64,000 bases of DNA. It comes from Rhodococcus sp. HNM0563 (GTDB taxonomy: Bacteria; Actinomycetota; Actinomycetes; Mycobacteriales; Mycobacteriaceae). Position numbers and translations under genes: made by a program. Numbering within the stretch: position 1 is the stretch's first letter; every line of letters starts with the position of its first letter. Shown here one piece after another: positions 26,514 through 34,919 of this stretch. The notes beneath the pieces were generated by a model. The model had not been told where the DNA came from, searched no databases, and saw only the letters and a list, made by a program, of their open reading frames with translations. Where the stretch lies: positions 236,590-300,589 of the forward strand of contig NZ_JAASAF010000008.1 in NCBI RefSeq assembly GCF_012726195.1, given 5' to 3'.

Positions 26514-27571
26514 CGGGGAACGAACCCGAGATCCTCATCGAGGCGAAGAACGGGCTCGGCCGGATCACTCTGAACCGGCCGAGGGCGATCAACGCGCTCA
26601 ACCACACCATGGTCCAAGCGATGGCCGAGGCGCTGCTCGAATGGTCCACCGACGACACGATCCGGACCGTTGTGGTCTCCGGCGCAGGCGAACGTGGTCT
26701 GTGCGCGGGAGGTGACATCGTTGCGATCTACCACGATGCGAAAGACGGCGGCACCGGCACACAGGAGTTCTGGCGCGACGAGTACATCCTCAACGCCGCG
26801 ATCGGCCGCTACCCGAAGCCGTACGTCGCGATCATGGACGGCATCGTGATGGGCGGCGGCATCGGGATCTCGGCGCACGGCAACGTGCGGATCGTCACCG
26901 AACGTTCCTCTCTGGCAATGCCGGAGGTCGGAATCGGGTTCATTCCCGACGTCGGCGGAACCTACCTCCTCTCGCGAGCCCCGGGGGAGCTGGGCACACA
27001 CATCGCCCTGACCACCGGGCGAATGAAGGCGGGCGACGCGATCGCACTCGGGTTCGCCGACCACTTCGTCCCGTCCGAAGCACTCGACAAGTTCGTCACC
27101 GCGCTCGAATCGGGTTCGGTCGAAGAGGCGCTGGCCGAATACTCGCAGCCCGCACCGGAATCGGACGTGCTCGCGCAGCAGAGCTGGATCGACGCGGCCT
27201 ACTCCGCCGACAGCGTTCGCGCGATCGTCGAACAACTCCGTGCCAGTGATGTTCCCGACGCTCAGGCCACAGCCGAGACGATCCTCGGCAAGTCTCCGGT
27301 CGCGCTCGAGGCGACCTTGCGGTCGTTGCGGCACGCCCGGCAGCTCGACACCCTCGAAGAGGTCCTCAACGAGGAGTACCGAGTGTCGCTCGCGTCGTTG
27401 AAGACCCATGATCTCGTCGAAGGAATCCGCGCGCAGGTGGTCGACAAGGACCGCAACCCCGCGTGGAGCCCCGCGACCCTCACCGACGTCACCGACGCGG
27501 ACGTCGACGCCTACTTCCAGCCGCTCGGTGATCTCGAACTCGGGCTCGCCGTCCCCGAAGGAGATCGATAG
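26510..27571 (+). CDS. 3-hydroxyisobutyryl-CoA hydrolase
   Basis: A 353-residue crotonase-fold protein, longer than hydratases because of a C-terminal helical extension, as in HIBCH enzymes. [19 protein letters not shown] (about 65-83) and [15 protein letters not shown] (about 113-127) form the oxyanion hole, and the block [20 protein letters not shown] (about 143-162) contains the Glu and Asp used in hydrolysis. It releases 3-hydroxyisobutyrate in the valine pathway. The start is fixed by the ATGA overlap with the dehydrogenase gene. Similar to EchA9 of M. tuberculosis. Confidence 0.9.
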   Translation: MTGNEPEILIEAKNGLGRITLNRPRAINALNHTMVQAMAEALLEWSTDDTIRTVVVSGAGERGLCAGGDIVAIYHDAKDGGTGTQEFWRDEYILNAAIGRYPKPYVAIMDGIVMGGGIGISAHGNVRIVTERSSLAMPEVGIGFIPDVGGTYLLSRAPGELGTHIALTTGRMKAGDAIALGFADHFVPSEALDKFVTALESGSVEEALAEYSQPAPESDVLAQQSWIDAAYSADSVRAIVEQLRASDVPDAQATAETILGKSPVALEATLRSLRHARQLDTLEEVLNEEYRVSLASLKTHDLVEGIRAQVVDKDRNPAWSPATLTDVTDADVDAYFQPLGDLELGLAVPEGDR

Positions 27572-28480
27572 ATGAGCACTCTCCCCAGCGTTGCCTTCCT
27601 CGGACTCGGGCACATGGGCGGCCCGATGGCCGCGAACCTGGTGAAGGCCGGCTACGCCGTGACCGGATTCGACCCGGTCCCCGCCGCTGCCGAACAGGCC
27701 ACCAAGGACGGCGTCACCATCGTCGCCTCGGCGGTCGAGGCCGTGGGCAACGCGGACGTCGTCGTCACCATGCTTCCCAACGGCGGACTCGTGCTGGACC
27801 TCTACGACGAGATCCTGCCCACCGCGAAGGCCGACACCCTGTTCGTCGACAGCTCCACCATCGACGTCGCCGACGCTCGTGAGGCCGCATCCCGCGCACA
27901 GGCAGCGGGACACCGCGCCATCGACGCACCCGTGTCCGGCGGTGTCGCCGGCGCGACCGCGGGCACCCTCGCGTTCATGGTCGGCGGATCCGAGGACGAT
28001 TTCGGGTCGGCGCAGCCGTTGCTCGAGGTCATGGGACGCAAGGTCGTGCACTGCGGCGGTTCGGGCAACGGCCAGGCCGCGAAGATCTGCAACAACATGA
28101 TCCTCGGTGTGTCGATGATCGCGATCAGCGAGGCGTTCGTACTCGGCGAGAAACTCGGCCTCGACAACCAAGCCTTGTTCGACGTTGCCTCCAACGCGTC
28201 GGGACAGTGCTGGGCACTGACGAGCAACTGCCCGGTGCCGGGCCCGGTCCCGACGACCCCGGCGAACAACGACTACCAACCCGGATTCGCTGTCGCACTC
28301 ATGGACAAAGACCTTGGCCTGGCCTCGAATGCGGTCCGCACCAACGGTGTCGATGCGGAACTCGGTCTGCGCGCGGCGGAGCTCTACCACCGGTTCAACG
28401 AGGGTGGCGGCGGTGGTCTCGATTTCTCTGCGATCATCAACGACATCCGTACCCGTTCGACAGAAGAGGACAGCAAGTGA
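27572..28480 (+). CDS. mmsB: 3-hydroxyisobutyrate dehydrogenase
   Basis: A 302-residue beta-hydroxyacid dehydrogenase. The NAD-binding motif [19 protein letters not shown] is at residues 8-26, the substrate motif [19 protein letters not shown] near 117-135 and the catalytic Lys in [11 protein letters not shown] near 170. It oxidises 3-hydroxyisobutyrate to methylmalonate semialdehyde, the substrate of MmsA in the same operon. The ATG follows directly after the stop of the hydrolase gene, and the end overlaps the GTG of the next gene. Confidence 0.94.
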   Translation: MSTLPSVAFLGLGHMGGPMAANLVKAGYAVTGFDPVPAAAEQATKDGVTIVASAVEAVGNADVVVTMLPNGGLVLDLYDEILPTAKADTLFVDSSTIDVADAREAASRAQAAGHRAIDAPVSGGVAGATAGTLAFMVGGSEDDFGSAQPLLEVMGRKVVHCGGSGNGQAAKICNNMILGVSMIAISEAFVLGEKLGLDNQALFDVASNASGQCWALTSNCPVPGPVPTTPANNDYQPGFAVALMDKDLGLASNAVRTNGVDAELGLRAAELYHRFNEGGGGGLDFSAIINDIRTRSTEEDSK

Positions 28481-29253
28481 GCGAGTTCGAGACCATCCTG
28501 CTCGACCGTAAGGGCCGAGTCGGAATCATCACGCTCAACCGGCCGAAGGCGCTCAACGCCCTCAACAGCCAGTTGATGCACGAGGTCGTTGCGGCAGTCG
28601 AGGAGCTCGATGCCGACGCCGAGATCGGAGCGATCCTGCTCACCGGTTCCGAAAAAGCCTTCGCCGCCGGCGCCGACATCAAGGAGATGGCGCCCAAGAC
28701 GTTCAGCGAGGTGTACGGGGAGGACTTCTTCTCCGAGTGGGACCGCCTCTCGGCGGCACGCACCCCGATCGTCGCCGCGGTCTCCGGCTACGCGCTCGGT
28801 GGCGGCTGCGAACTCGCGATGCTGTGCGACTTCATCATCGCCTCCGACACCGCGAAGTTCGGGCAGCCCGAGATCAACCTCGGCGTCATCCCGGGTATCG
28901 GTGGCTCGCAGCGACTGACCCGCGCCGTGGGCAAGGCCAAGGCGATGGAAATGGTTCTCACCGGTCGCAACATGGACGCAGAGGAAGCCGAACGCGCCGG
29001 GCTCGTGTCGCGGATCGTGCCGGTGGCCGAGCTGTTCGACGCCGCGCTCGAGACGGCGACGACCATCGCCTCGAAGTCGTTGCCCGTTGCGATCATGGCG
29101 AAGGAAGCGGTCAACCGCGCGTTCGAGACCACGCTCGCCGAGGGTGTGAAATTCGAACGCCGCGTGTTCCATTCGACGTTCGCGACCGCCGACCAGAAGG
29201 AAGGCATGGCCGCGTTCATCGAGAAGCGCGCACCGGAGTTCAAGCACGCTTGA
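28477..29253 (+). CDS. enoyl-CoA hydratase (EchA8-like)
   Basis: A 258-residue crotonase. The start is the GTG in the GTGA overlap with mmsB, preceded by [17 protein letters not shown] and [19 protein letters not shown] form the oxyanion hole; Glu residues of both catalytic positions are present (CELAML and FGQPEINLG). The sequence is very close to EchA8 of M. tuberculosis. In this operon it most probably hydrates methacrylyl-CoA to 3-hydroxyisobutyryl-CoA, though EchA8-type enzymes act broadly on short-chain enoyl-CoAs. Confidence 0.92.
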   Translation: MSEFETILLDRKGRVGIITLNRPKALNALNSQLMHEVVAAVEELDADAEIGAILLTGSEKAFAAGADIKEMAPKTFSEVYGEDFFSEWDRLSAARTPIVAAVSGYALGGGCELAMLCDFIIASDTAKFGQPEINLGVIPGIGGSQRLTRAVGKAKAMEMVLTGRNMDAEEAERAGLVSRIVPVAELFDAALETATTIASKSLPVAIMAKEAVNRAFETTLAEGVKFERRVFHSTFATADQKEGMAAFIEKRAPEFKHA

Positions 29254-29276
29254 TCGTGCGGATTCGGTAGAGACGA

Positions 29277-29308
29277 GTGAGGGCCGCCCCGACCGGGGCG
29301 GCCCTCAC
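29277..29308. terminator. terminator of the valine operon
   Basis: A perfect 14-bp GC-rich stem (GTGAGGGCCGCCCC at 29277-29290, complement at 29295-29308) with the 4-base loop GACC. It lies 23 bp after the last mms operon gene and 8 bp before the end of the convergent MarR gene, so it can serve both. There is no T run. Confidence 0.8.
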
Positions 29309-29315
29309 TGCTCGT

Positions 29316-29855
29316 TCACCACTTCGTCGGCGTGCCACCTGTGTCGAAATCACCTGCGTCGTGGCGCATCACGGACAGGACTCGGAGCAGTTCGTCGAGG
29401 TCTGCCTCCGGGATGCCGGGGCGTGCGAACACCTCGGCATTGAGCTTCTCCGTTGCCTCGACGGCGAGCGTGCGCCCGGCATCGGTCAATTCGATCAGTG
29501 TGGCGCGACGATCGCTCGGATGCGGCGTGCGTCGAACGAGGCCTGCGCCTTCGAGTCGGTCGACGGCGTTGGTGACGCTGGTCGGGTGCACCTGTAGTCG
29601 AGCACTGGCCTTGGCCATCGGAAGCGCCCCCGACTTCGTGAAGTGCAGGAGAGTCAGCAGTTCGTAGCGTGCGAACGTCAGACCGAACGGTTTGAGGACC
29701 TCCTCGACGCGGGCGATCATGATCTGCTGGGCCCGCATAACCGAGGTCACAGCGGCCATGCCGTCGGCGACCTCGCCCCAGCCGTGGAGGGTCCACTGGC
29801 GGTGGGCTTCGGCGATGGGGTCGAGCGGAAGTGGTGCGGGCATACTTTCGATCAT
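29316..29855 (-). CDS. MarR family transcriptional regulator
   Basis: A 179-residue winged helix-turn-helix protein. The recognition region KASARLQVHPTSVTNAVDRLEGAGLVRRTPHPSDRRATLIELTDAG (about 81-126) includes the wing sequence DRRATLIELT typical of MarR. Flanking helices provide dimerisation. The length is slightly above average because of an N-terminal extension; ATG at 29855 or 29843 are both possible. It is convergent with the mms operon and located 18 bp downstream of the iron lipoprotein gene on the same strand, so it may be co-transcribed with it. Its targets are unknown. Confidence 0.85.
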   Translation of the reverse strand: MIESMPAPLPLDPIAEAHRQWTLHGWGEVADGMAAVTSVMRAQQIMIARVEEVLKPFGLTFARYELLTLLHFTKSGALPMAKASARLQVHPTSVTNAVDRLEGAGLVRRTPHPSDRRATLIELTDAGRTLAVEATEKLNAEVFARPGIPEADLDELLRVLSVMRHDAGDFDTGGTPTKW

Positions 29856-29873
29856 CCCACGTCGGAGCGGCTG

Positions 29874-30878
29874 TCAGGCGAACTGCTCCTCGAGGTGGTC
29901 GAGAAACGCCATCGACTCGTCGTAGTCTGCGCGGATCGCCCAATACGGCATGTCGTAGGCGTGTCCGGCGGCGAATGCGGGAAGGGCGGCATAGATGGGG
30001 TTGGCCTTCAGTTCCTCGACGGACGGGCCGGGACCGTTGAACCCGGTGACGAACACCGACGGGGTGGTCACGACCTGCCCGATGGTCTCCAGGGAGACTT
30101 CGAACATGTCGCCGCCTTCCGTGTAGGGCTCGGCGCCGCTGTCCGCGAACACGGGGGCCGGTTCGAACCCGAAGTCGGCGAGATCGGCGGGCAGCCCCAT
30201 GTTCTCGATCAGGACGTACGGAGTGCCGTCCGCCGTGATCGTGACGTACGAGACCGGGTTGGGCGGTGGTGTGATCGACTCGATCACCTCGGTCCTGCGG
30301 TCCTCGTACTCCTGCGTCAGCTGCGTGAGTACGTCGGACTGGTCGAACACGTCGTTCGCGAGGTACCCGAACTGTTCCTGCCAGGTCTGGAACTGCCGGT
30401 CCACGAGCACGGTCGGGGCAACCGTGGTGAGGTTGTCGTAGGCCTCCGAAGCCTGAAGGTACGGGAACCCGACGCCGCCCGCGATGATGAGATCGGGATT
30501 CATCGCTGCGATGGCCTCGATATCGAAGCCGTCTACGGACCACGGAAGGAATTCGGTTCCGGCAGCCTCTGCATCGTCCGCCCAGAACTCCGAGAAGGTT
30601 CCCGCCACGTCCGCGTCCTCGGGTGTGACGCCGACGATGGGAACATCGAGGTGGTAGAGGTAGCCGGCCAGCGCGTAGTTCAATACGACGACGCGTTGCG
30701 GGTCAGCCGGAATCGTCACCTCTCCCATAGGGGTTGCGACGGCGCGGGTCTCCTCCGCGGAACTCCGCTCCGCCGTGTCCGCCCCCGTGTCCGTCCCCGA
30801 ATCCTGTCCGCACGCCGTGAGTGCGAACGCTGTCAACACCGCGGCGCACAGCGGGATGATCCTTCTTCGAATCGACAC
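29874..30878 (-). CDS. iron-siderophore ABC transporter substrate-binding lipoprotein
   Basis: A 334-residue exported lipoprotein: basic start MSIRRR, hydrophobic core and lipobox LTAC with Cys23, then an acidic low-complexity linker and a FecB-type periplasmic-binding fold (RVVVLNYALAGYLYHLDVPIVGVTP, MNPDLIIAGG, AAGHAYDMPYWAIR). It would bind a ferric siderophore at the cell surface. The GTG at 30878 is chosen because AGGAGG (30889-30894) lies 10 bases upstream; a GTG at 30884 would be only 4 bases away. An IdeR box lies 37 bp upstream. No permease or ATPase is adjacent, so it is an orphan receptor. Confidence 0.87.
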   Translation of the reverse strand: MSIRRRIIPLCAAVLTAFALTACGQDSGTDTGADTAERSSAEETRAVATPMGEVTIPADPQRVVVLNYALAGYLYHLDVPIVGVTPEDADVAGTFSEFWADDAEAAGTEFLPWSVDGFDIEAIAAMNPDLIIAGGVGFPYLQASEAYDNLTTVAPTVLVDRQFQTWQEQFGYLANDVFDQSDVLTQLTQEYEDRRTEVIESITPPPNPVSYVTITADGTPYVLIENMGLPADLADFGFEPAPVFADSGAEPYTEGGDMFEVSLETIGQVVTTPSVFVTGFNGPGPSVEELKANPIYAALPAFAAGHAYDMPYWAIRADYDESMAFLDHLEEQFA

Positions 30879-30914
30879 GTGCACAACACCTCCTGAACCG
30901 CGGCGTCTCCGCGA

Positions 30915-30933
30915 GAAGGTCAGGCTAACCGAA
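30915..30933 (-). promoter_or_regulatory. IdeR/DtxR iron box
   Basis: The 19-mer GAAGGTCAGGCTAACCGAA matches the IdeR/DtxR consensus TTAGGTTAGGCTAACCTAA at 15 positions, including the whole core GGCTAACC. Its place, 37 bp before the GTG of a siderophore-binding lipoprotein, is what an iron-repressed gene requires. Written here on the plus strand; the site is palindromic. Confidence 0.82.
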
Positions 30934-31119
30934 GTATCGGTCGACTGCACCGTCCCCGTCTCGTTCGAGAGTGACGGAGAGTCGTTCCGGCACCGTCGGT
31001 CAGCTCCGAATCTGCGCTCGGTGACGTGTAGGTGTCGGCTCGGTGAACGGCGGCTTCACCCGCGGTGACCAACATCTGCGCACGTCAGGCGCGCATACTG
31101 TCGGCGCTAGAGTGCGCGG

Positions 31120-31689
31120 GTGCACATTCTGTTCGTCTGTAGCGGGAACGTGTGCCGCTCCGTGATCGCCGAGCGGCTCACGCTCGCATACGCCGCCGAA
31201 CGACAGATCAGCGGACTCACCGCCGAGAGCGCCGGGACCCGGGCACTTGTCGGGTTCCCGATCGAACCGCGAGCCGCCGCGGTGATCGAGGGACTGGGCG
31301 GTCACGTGACCGAACGGCGAGCACGCCGCGTCGATTCGGACATGATCGCACGGGCAGCGCTGGTGCTCACCATGACCGGTGACCAGCGCGACCGGGTCAG
31401 CGCACTGGCCGCGGGTTCATCGATGAAGTCGTTCACCCTCACCGAGGCGCACCGGATCGCCACCGTGACCGGAGCCGACACCGTCACGAGGCTCGACGCC
31501 TATCGCTCCACCAGCGATGCCGACGGAAGTCCGGGGATCCCCGACCCGGTCGGGCTGTCGGAACGCAAGTTCGTCGAGACGGGGGACCGGATCGCGGCGG
31601 CCCTGTTTCCGTTGCTCGACATCCTCACCACGCGTCACGCCGGGAACGACCCGGCCGTCGCCGGGTGGCGTATTCAGCGGTATGCATAG
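31120..31689 (+). CDS. low-molecular-weight protein tyrosine phosphatase family
   Basis: A 189-residue phosphatase. The P-loop FVCSGNVCRS at residues 5-14 has the CX5R(S) signature with Cys7, and the general acid Asp is in IPDPVGLS near 145. The length is somewhat above the usual 150-165. Substrates of such enzymes include bacterial tyrosine kinases and, in mycobacteria, secreted PtpA targets; no export signal is visible here. The GTG at 31120 fits the family start, and TAGAGT at 31108-31113 could be a -10 element for a leaderless mRNA. The last 16 bases overlap the convergent sulfotransferase gene. Confidence 0.85.
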   Translation: MHILFVCSGNVCRSVIAERLTLAYAAERQISGLTAESAGTRALVGFPIEPRAAAVIEGLGGHVTERRARRVDSDMIARAALVLTMTGDQRDRVSALAAGSSMKSFTLTEAHRIATVTGADTVTRLDAYRSTSDADGSPGIPDPVGLSERKFVETGDRIAAALFPLLDILTTRHAGNDPAVAGWRIQRYA

Positions 31690-32822
31690 TCGGGGAAATG
31701 TTCGTCGACGGCCTCGGCGCACAACCCGAATTCCTCGAGGGTGTACCGGTGTGCGGGCTTGCGGGATCCGCTGCGGCTCTCGGCATGAATCGCCGTCATC
31801 GCACGCTCCGCCTCGATGGTGAGGTCGGTGTCGAGCCGGTCGTAGATGCCCCTGATCGTCTCCAGCGGATCGGCGACGAAGTCCCGGTAGTCGACGTCGA
31901 CGAACTGTGCGGGGTCGTGTCGCGACCGGGCCTCGGTGAACGTTGCGTAACCCCGTGACCACAGGTCGAGTTGACTGCGGCCGATGGTGTCGCCGACGAA
32001 TGTCTCCGACCACCCCTCGGTCGCCTGGGCGGCAAGGCTGCAGACCGAAGGGATGACCGTGCGGGGGTCGCGATGCGTGACCACGACGAGGGCATCCGGG
32101 TAGACCGTGAGCAGTTCGTCGAGGGCGAAGAGGTGGCTCGGGTTCTTCAGCACCCATCGCTTGCCGGCGTCGGGTAGGCCGATCAGTTGAAGATTGCGTC
32201 GATGGCGCGCATACGCATCGGTCCAGTCCTGACCGGCGAGCCACTGCGAGTAGGTGGGCAGATGAGCGAGGCATTCGTACGAGATCGACCGGAACGACTG
32301 GCGCAAGAGTTGCCAGCATTCCTCGACCTCGGCGGCCGACATGTAGTGCACACCCATGAACTCCGGGTGCTCGACGTGATGCTGGGAGAACGCCGACTCG
32401 ATCCCGGCGAACACCGGATTGTCGCCCCAGGACTCGCGGGGCGGGCGCGGTTGCGGCATCTCGGTCAGCCACATCTCGAGACCCTGGTGGGCAGGGTCGG
32501 CGGTGAGGAGGCGATGCAGTGCGGTGGTGCCGGTGCGAGGCAGGCCCGTCACGAAGATCGGTCGCGTGATCTCGACGTCTGCGTGCGCGGGGTGCTGAGC
32601 CCACGCGGTCTCGGACAACAGCCGCGCGACGAGTGCTCCGCGCAGAAACACCCGCGACATCTTGCTGCCGAGTGGGGTGAGTTTCTCGTCGCGCTCGTAC
32701 GAGTCGAGCAGGACGCCGAGTGCCTCGCTGTAGTTGTCGGTTCCGAAATCGGTCAGGCCCGTCAGGCGCGTTGCGGACTCGTGTAGCGATTCGGCGGTGC
32801 CGATCGTGGTGCGTTCGGTCAT
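31674..32822 (-). CDS. PAPS-dependent sulfotransferase family protein (Rv3529c-like)
   Basis: A 382-residue protein. The 5'-phosphosulfate binding loop TGLPRTGTTALHRLL is near residues 92-106, and the 3'-phosphate block HRDPRTVIPSVCSL near 250-263. These are the two PAPS contacts of sulfotransferases. Order and products (DUF1214, SDR, sulfotransferase) match Rv3531c-Rv3530c-Rv3529c of M. tuberculosis, part of the KstR cholesterol regulon. The acceptor is unknown; sulfation of a sterol or lipid would fit. It is the last gene of the operon, 12 bp after the SDR gene. Confidence 0.82.
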   Translation of the reverse strand: MTERTTIGTAESLHESATRLTGLTDFGTDNYSEALGVLLDSYERDEKLTPLGSKMSRVFLRGALVARLLSETAWAQHPAHADVEITRPIFVTGLPRTGTTALHRLLTADPAHQGLEMWLTEMPQPRPPRESWGDNPVFAGIESAFSQHHVEHPEFMGVHYMSAAEVEECWQLLRQSFRSISYECLAHLPTYSQWLAGQDWTDAYARHRRNLQLIGLPDAGKRWVLKNPSHLFALDELLTVYPDALVVVTHRDPRTVIPSVCSLAAQATEGWSETFVGDTIGRSQLDLWSRGYATFTEARSRHDPAQFVDVDYRDFVADPLETIRGIYDRLDTDLTIEAERAMTAIHAESRSGSRKPAHRYTLEEFGLCAEAVDEHFPDYAYR

Positions 32823-32834
32823 GATCAGTCCCCG

Positions 32835-33626
32835 TCAGTGGTGGTATTCGCCGCAGTTGACGTCGAGGCACTGGCCTGTGATCGCCGATGCCATCGGCGA
32901 GGCAAGGAAGATCACAGCATCGGCGATCTCCTCGACGGTGGGCAGGCGCTTCAGATCGCTCGCGGTCGCGGTGTGGTCGTAGATCTGGTCGACCGTCATG
33001 CCGTACTTCTCTGCCTGATGCTCGAAGTAGCCGCGCAGAATCGGGCCCCAGATATATCCTGGGGCAACGGAATTGACGCGAATCCCTTTCGGTCCGAGTT
33101 CCGTCGCAAGCGACTGTGACGATGCGAGTAGTGCGGACTTCGCCAGCTTGTAACTGCCGTAGCGCTCTTGGGAATGCCGAAGGACCATCGAATTCACATT
33201 CACCACAGAACCTTTCGCGGTTCCTAGTAGGTCGGTGAACAGTCCGGTCAGTCGGAGCGCGCCGAGCACGGTGAGTTCGATGCTGTCACGAATATGTTGA
33301 AAATCGGTGCGCACCAACGATTTCATCGCGGGAATCGAGAACGCGTTGTTCACCAGGGTGTCGACCTGCCCGAACTCGTGCGCCGCGACCTGTGCGAGGT
33401 GGGCGGCCGAGTCGTCATCCGTGATGTCGGTGGGTACGGTCACCGCGCGGCGGCCCAGCGCGGTGACCTCCGCCGCGACCTGTTCGAGTCGTTCCGGGGT
33501 GCGAGCGGCCAGAACGACATCGGCGCCGTGCTCGGCGCACCGTACCGCGAGTGTGCGGCCGAGTCCGGGGCCGACACCCGAGATGACGACCACCTGATCG
33601 CGCAGGAGGCCCGCCGGGGCGCTCAC
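32835..33626 (-). CDS. short-chain dehydrogenase/reductase (Rv3530c-like)
   Basis: A 263-residue classical SDR. The cofactor loop is GVGPGLGRTLAVRC near residues 17-30, the Asn-rich motif VNNAFS near 88-93, the catalytic Ser in VNVNSMVLRHS and the Tyr-Lys pair in YKLAK near 150-160; VNSVAPGYIWGP follows. The C-terminus fits a substrate-binding cap for a hydrophobic alcohol or ketone. The GTG start overlaps the stop of the DUF1214 gene (GTGA). By context it should act on a sterol- or lipid-derived hydroxyl group; this is inference. Confidence 0.87.
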   Translation of the reverse strand: MSAPAGLLRDQVVVISGVGPGLGRTLAVRCAEHGADVVLAARTPERLEQVAAEVTALGRRAVTVPTDITDDDSAAHLAQVAAHEFGQVDTLVNNAFSIPAMKSLVRTDFQHIRDSIELTVLGALRLTGLFTDLLGTAKGSVVNVNSMVLRHSQERYGSYKLAKSALLASSQSLATELGPKGIRVNSVAPGYIWGPILRGYFEHQAEKYGMTVDQIYDHTATASDLKRLPTVEEIADAVIFLASPMASAITGQCLDVNCGEYHH

Positions 33627-34789
33627 GCGAGCATCCGATCCGCTATGCCGCTCCGGCGGGCGGCGATGCGCGCCGCCCAGTCGTTCGGCGTGATGCGATT
33701 CGACCCATGGAACGGCAGCAGCTCGGGCACTCGGTCGACTGCGACCACTTCGGCAACCGGACCCTCTCCGGGTCCCGGGTGGCGGTCGAGGCGCTGCCAG
33801 CGGAACTGCAGGATGCCGCGGTCGTGACCGACGGTCTCGACCCAGTTGGTCACCCCCGGATTGCGGTTCGAAACGACGATCCGGATGATTCCATCGGGAT
33901 CAACCTGTGCCTGGGAGTTGTTGAGCGACGTCTGGTGACCGGTGTAGTCGAGCGAGACGTACCACAGACTGCCGAGCTGGAAGCCCAGGTAGGGGGCGTC
34001 CGATGCGGGCAGCGTGATGATCATCGCCTCGTCGTCCGAGAGCTCGAAATGACCGACCGAGGAGTACTGGGTATCGAGCCCACCGGGCGTGCGACGCGGC
34101 TCGGTGAGGGTGTTGACGGGAAGATCCAGATAGAACCACTGAGGAAACTGCAGCCATGTCTTCACACGCGACACCAGGGCGCGGGCGGCGCGCTCGTACC
34201 GTCGAGAGACGTCGTCGCGAGTGGGGGCGGGTGCGGGAGTACCCAAGGTGTCGAGCCGGTCGATGCGGAGCGTTCCGCGCTGCTGGGTCCAATCGCTGTA
34301 GACCTCCCGGACGACGAGCTGCGACGAACCAGGGGACAGGTGGAAGTAGTTGCGCGTGGGATCTTCGGGGCCGGGCCCGAACCGGATCTCGAAGGTGTCG
34401 TCGTCCGCGATGCGGATCGCGCGATCGTCGAACGCTGTCACATTGCCGGGCACGTTCGTATCGGTGTAATTACCGGCCATCACCTGGAAGCTCAGATCGC
34501 AGGTGGTGCCGCGACGTCCTGTAACGACGTACTCGGCGTTGTCCCGCACGGGAGCGCCCCAGTACAGAGTGTCGGGATTGTCGAGACCCATCTTGGCGTA
34601 GGGACCGGTGCCCGTGATGAATGTCGGATGTGTACTGCTGTGCACGAACGCGGCGTGCACGCACGCGGAGATTCCCCCGGCGAGGTACTCGTAGCCCTCC
34701 GTCAAGTCTTGTTCGGTGCGGATGTGCGGTGCGGTGGCCACGAGTTTCTCGGCTTCGGCGATGGCCGCTGTCAGTGGATCGGTGAGCAC
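33623..34789 (-). CDS. DUF1214 domain protein (Rv3531c-like)
   Basis: A 388-residue protein of the DUF1214/DUF1254 group, with the conserved region DLPVNTLTEPRRTPGGLD and YLGFQLGSLWYVSLDY (about 235-300) and a C-terminal VVSNRNPGVTNWVETVGHDRG. No membrane segment is seen. The role of the domain is unknown. The GTG at 34789 has AGGAG just upstream. It is the first gene of the minus-strand operon, and the KstR box is centred about 65 bp before its start. Confidence 0.8.
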   Translation of the reverse strand: MLTDPLTAAIAEAEKLVATAPHIRTEQDLTEGYEYLAGGISACVHAAFVHSSTHPTFITGTGPYAKMGLDNPDTLYWGAPVRDNAEYVVTGRRGTTCDLSFQVMAGNYTDTNVPGNVTAFDDRAIRIADDDTFEIRFGPGPEDPTRNYFHLSPGSSQLVVREVYSDWTQQRGTLRIDRLDTLGTPAPAPTRDDVSRRYERAARALVSRVKTWLQFPQWFYLDLPVNTLTEPRRTPGGLDTQYSSVGHFELSDDEAMIITLPASDAPYLGFQLGSLWYVSLDYTGHQTSLNNSQAQVDPDGIIRIVVSNRNPGVTNWVETVGHDRGILQFRWQRLDRHPGPGEGPVAEVVAVDRVPELLPFHGSNRITPNDWAARIAARRSGIADRMLA

Positions 34790-34848
34790 GCGGTTCTCCT
34801 GAACGTCCGATGTCTACCGCTGCGGTGAGCTTCTTCCGCAGCCGACAA

Positions 34849-34862
34849 TAGAACGCGTTCTA
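34849..34862. promoter_or_regulatory. KstR box in the divergent region
   Basis: TAGAACGCGTTCTA is a perfect 14-bp palindrome that meets the KstR motif TnnAACnnGTTnnA at every fixed position. It lies about 60 bp from the DUF1214 start and 58 bp from the CysQ-fusion start, midway between the two divergent genes, so one dimer could control both. KstR is the TetR-family repressor of cholesterol catabolism in Mycobacterium and Rhodococcus. Confidence 0.85.
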
Positions 34863-34919
34863 GTAACTGGTCAACGGTCGCGGGTCCCGGCGAGCAGGAA
34901 CCATGGTTTTGTGGAGTGC

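Noticed and set aside
31674..31689. Frameshift or assembly error where the phosphatase and sulfotransferase genes overlap
   Set aside because: Both proteins have full family length and natural C-termini; a 16-bp convergent overlap is ordinary.
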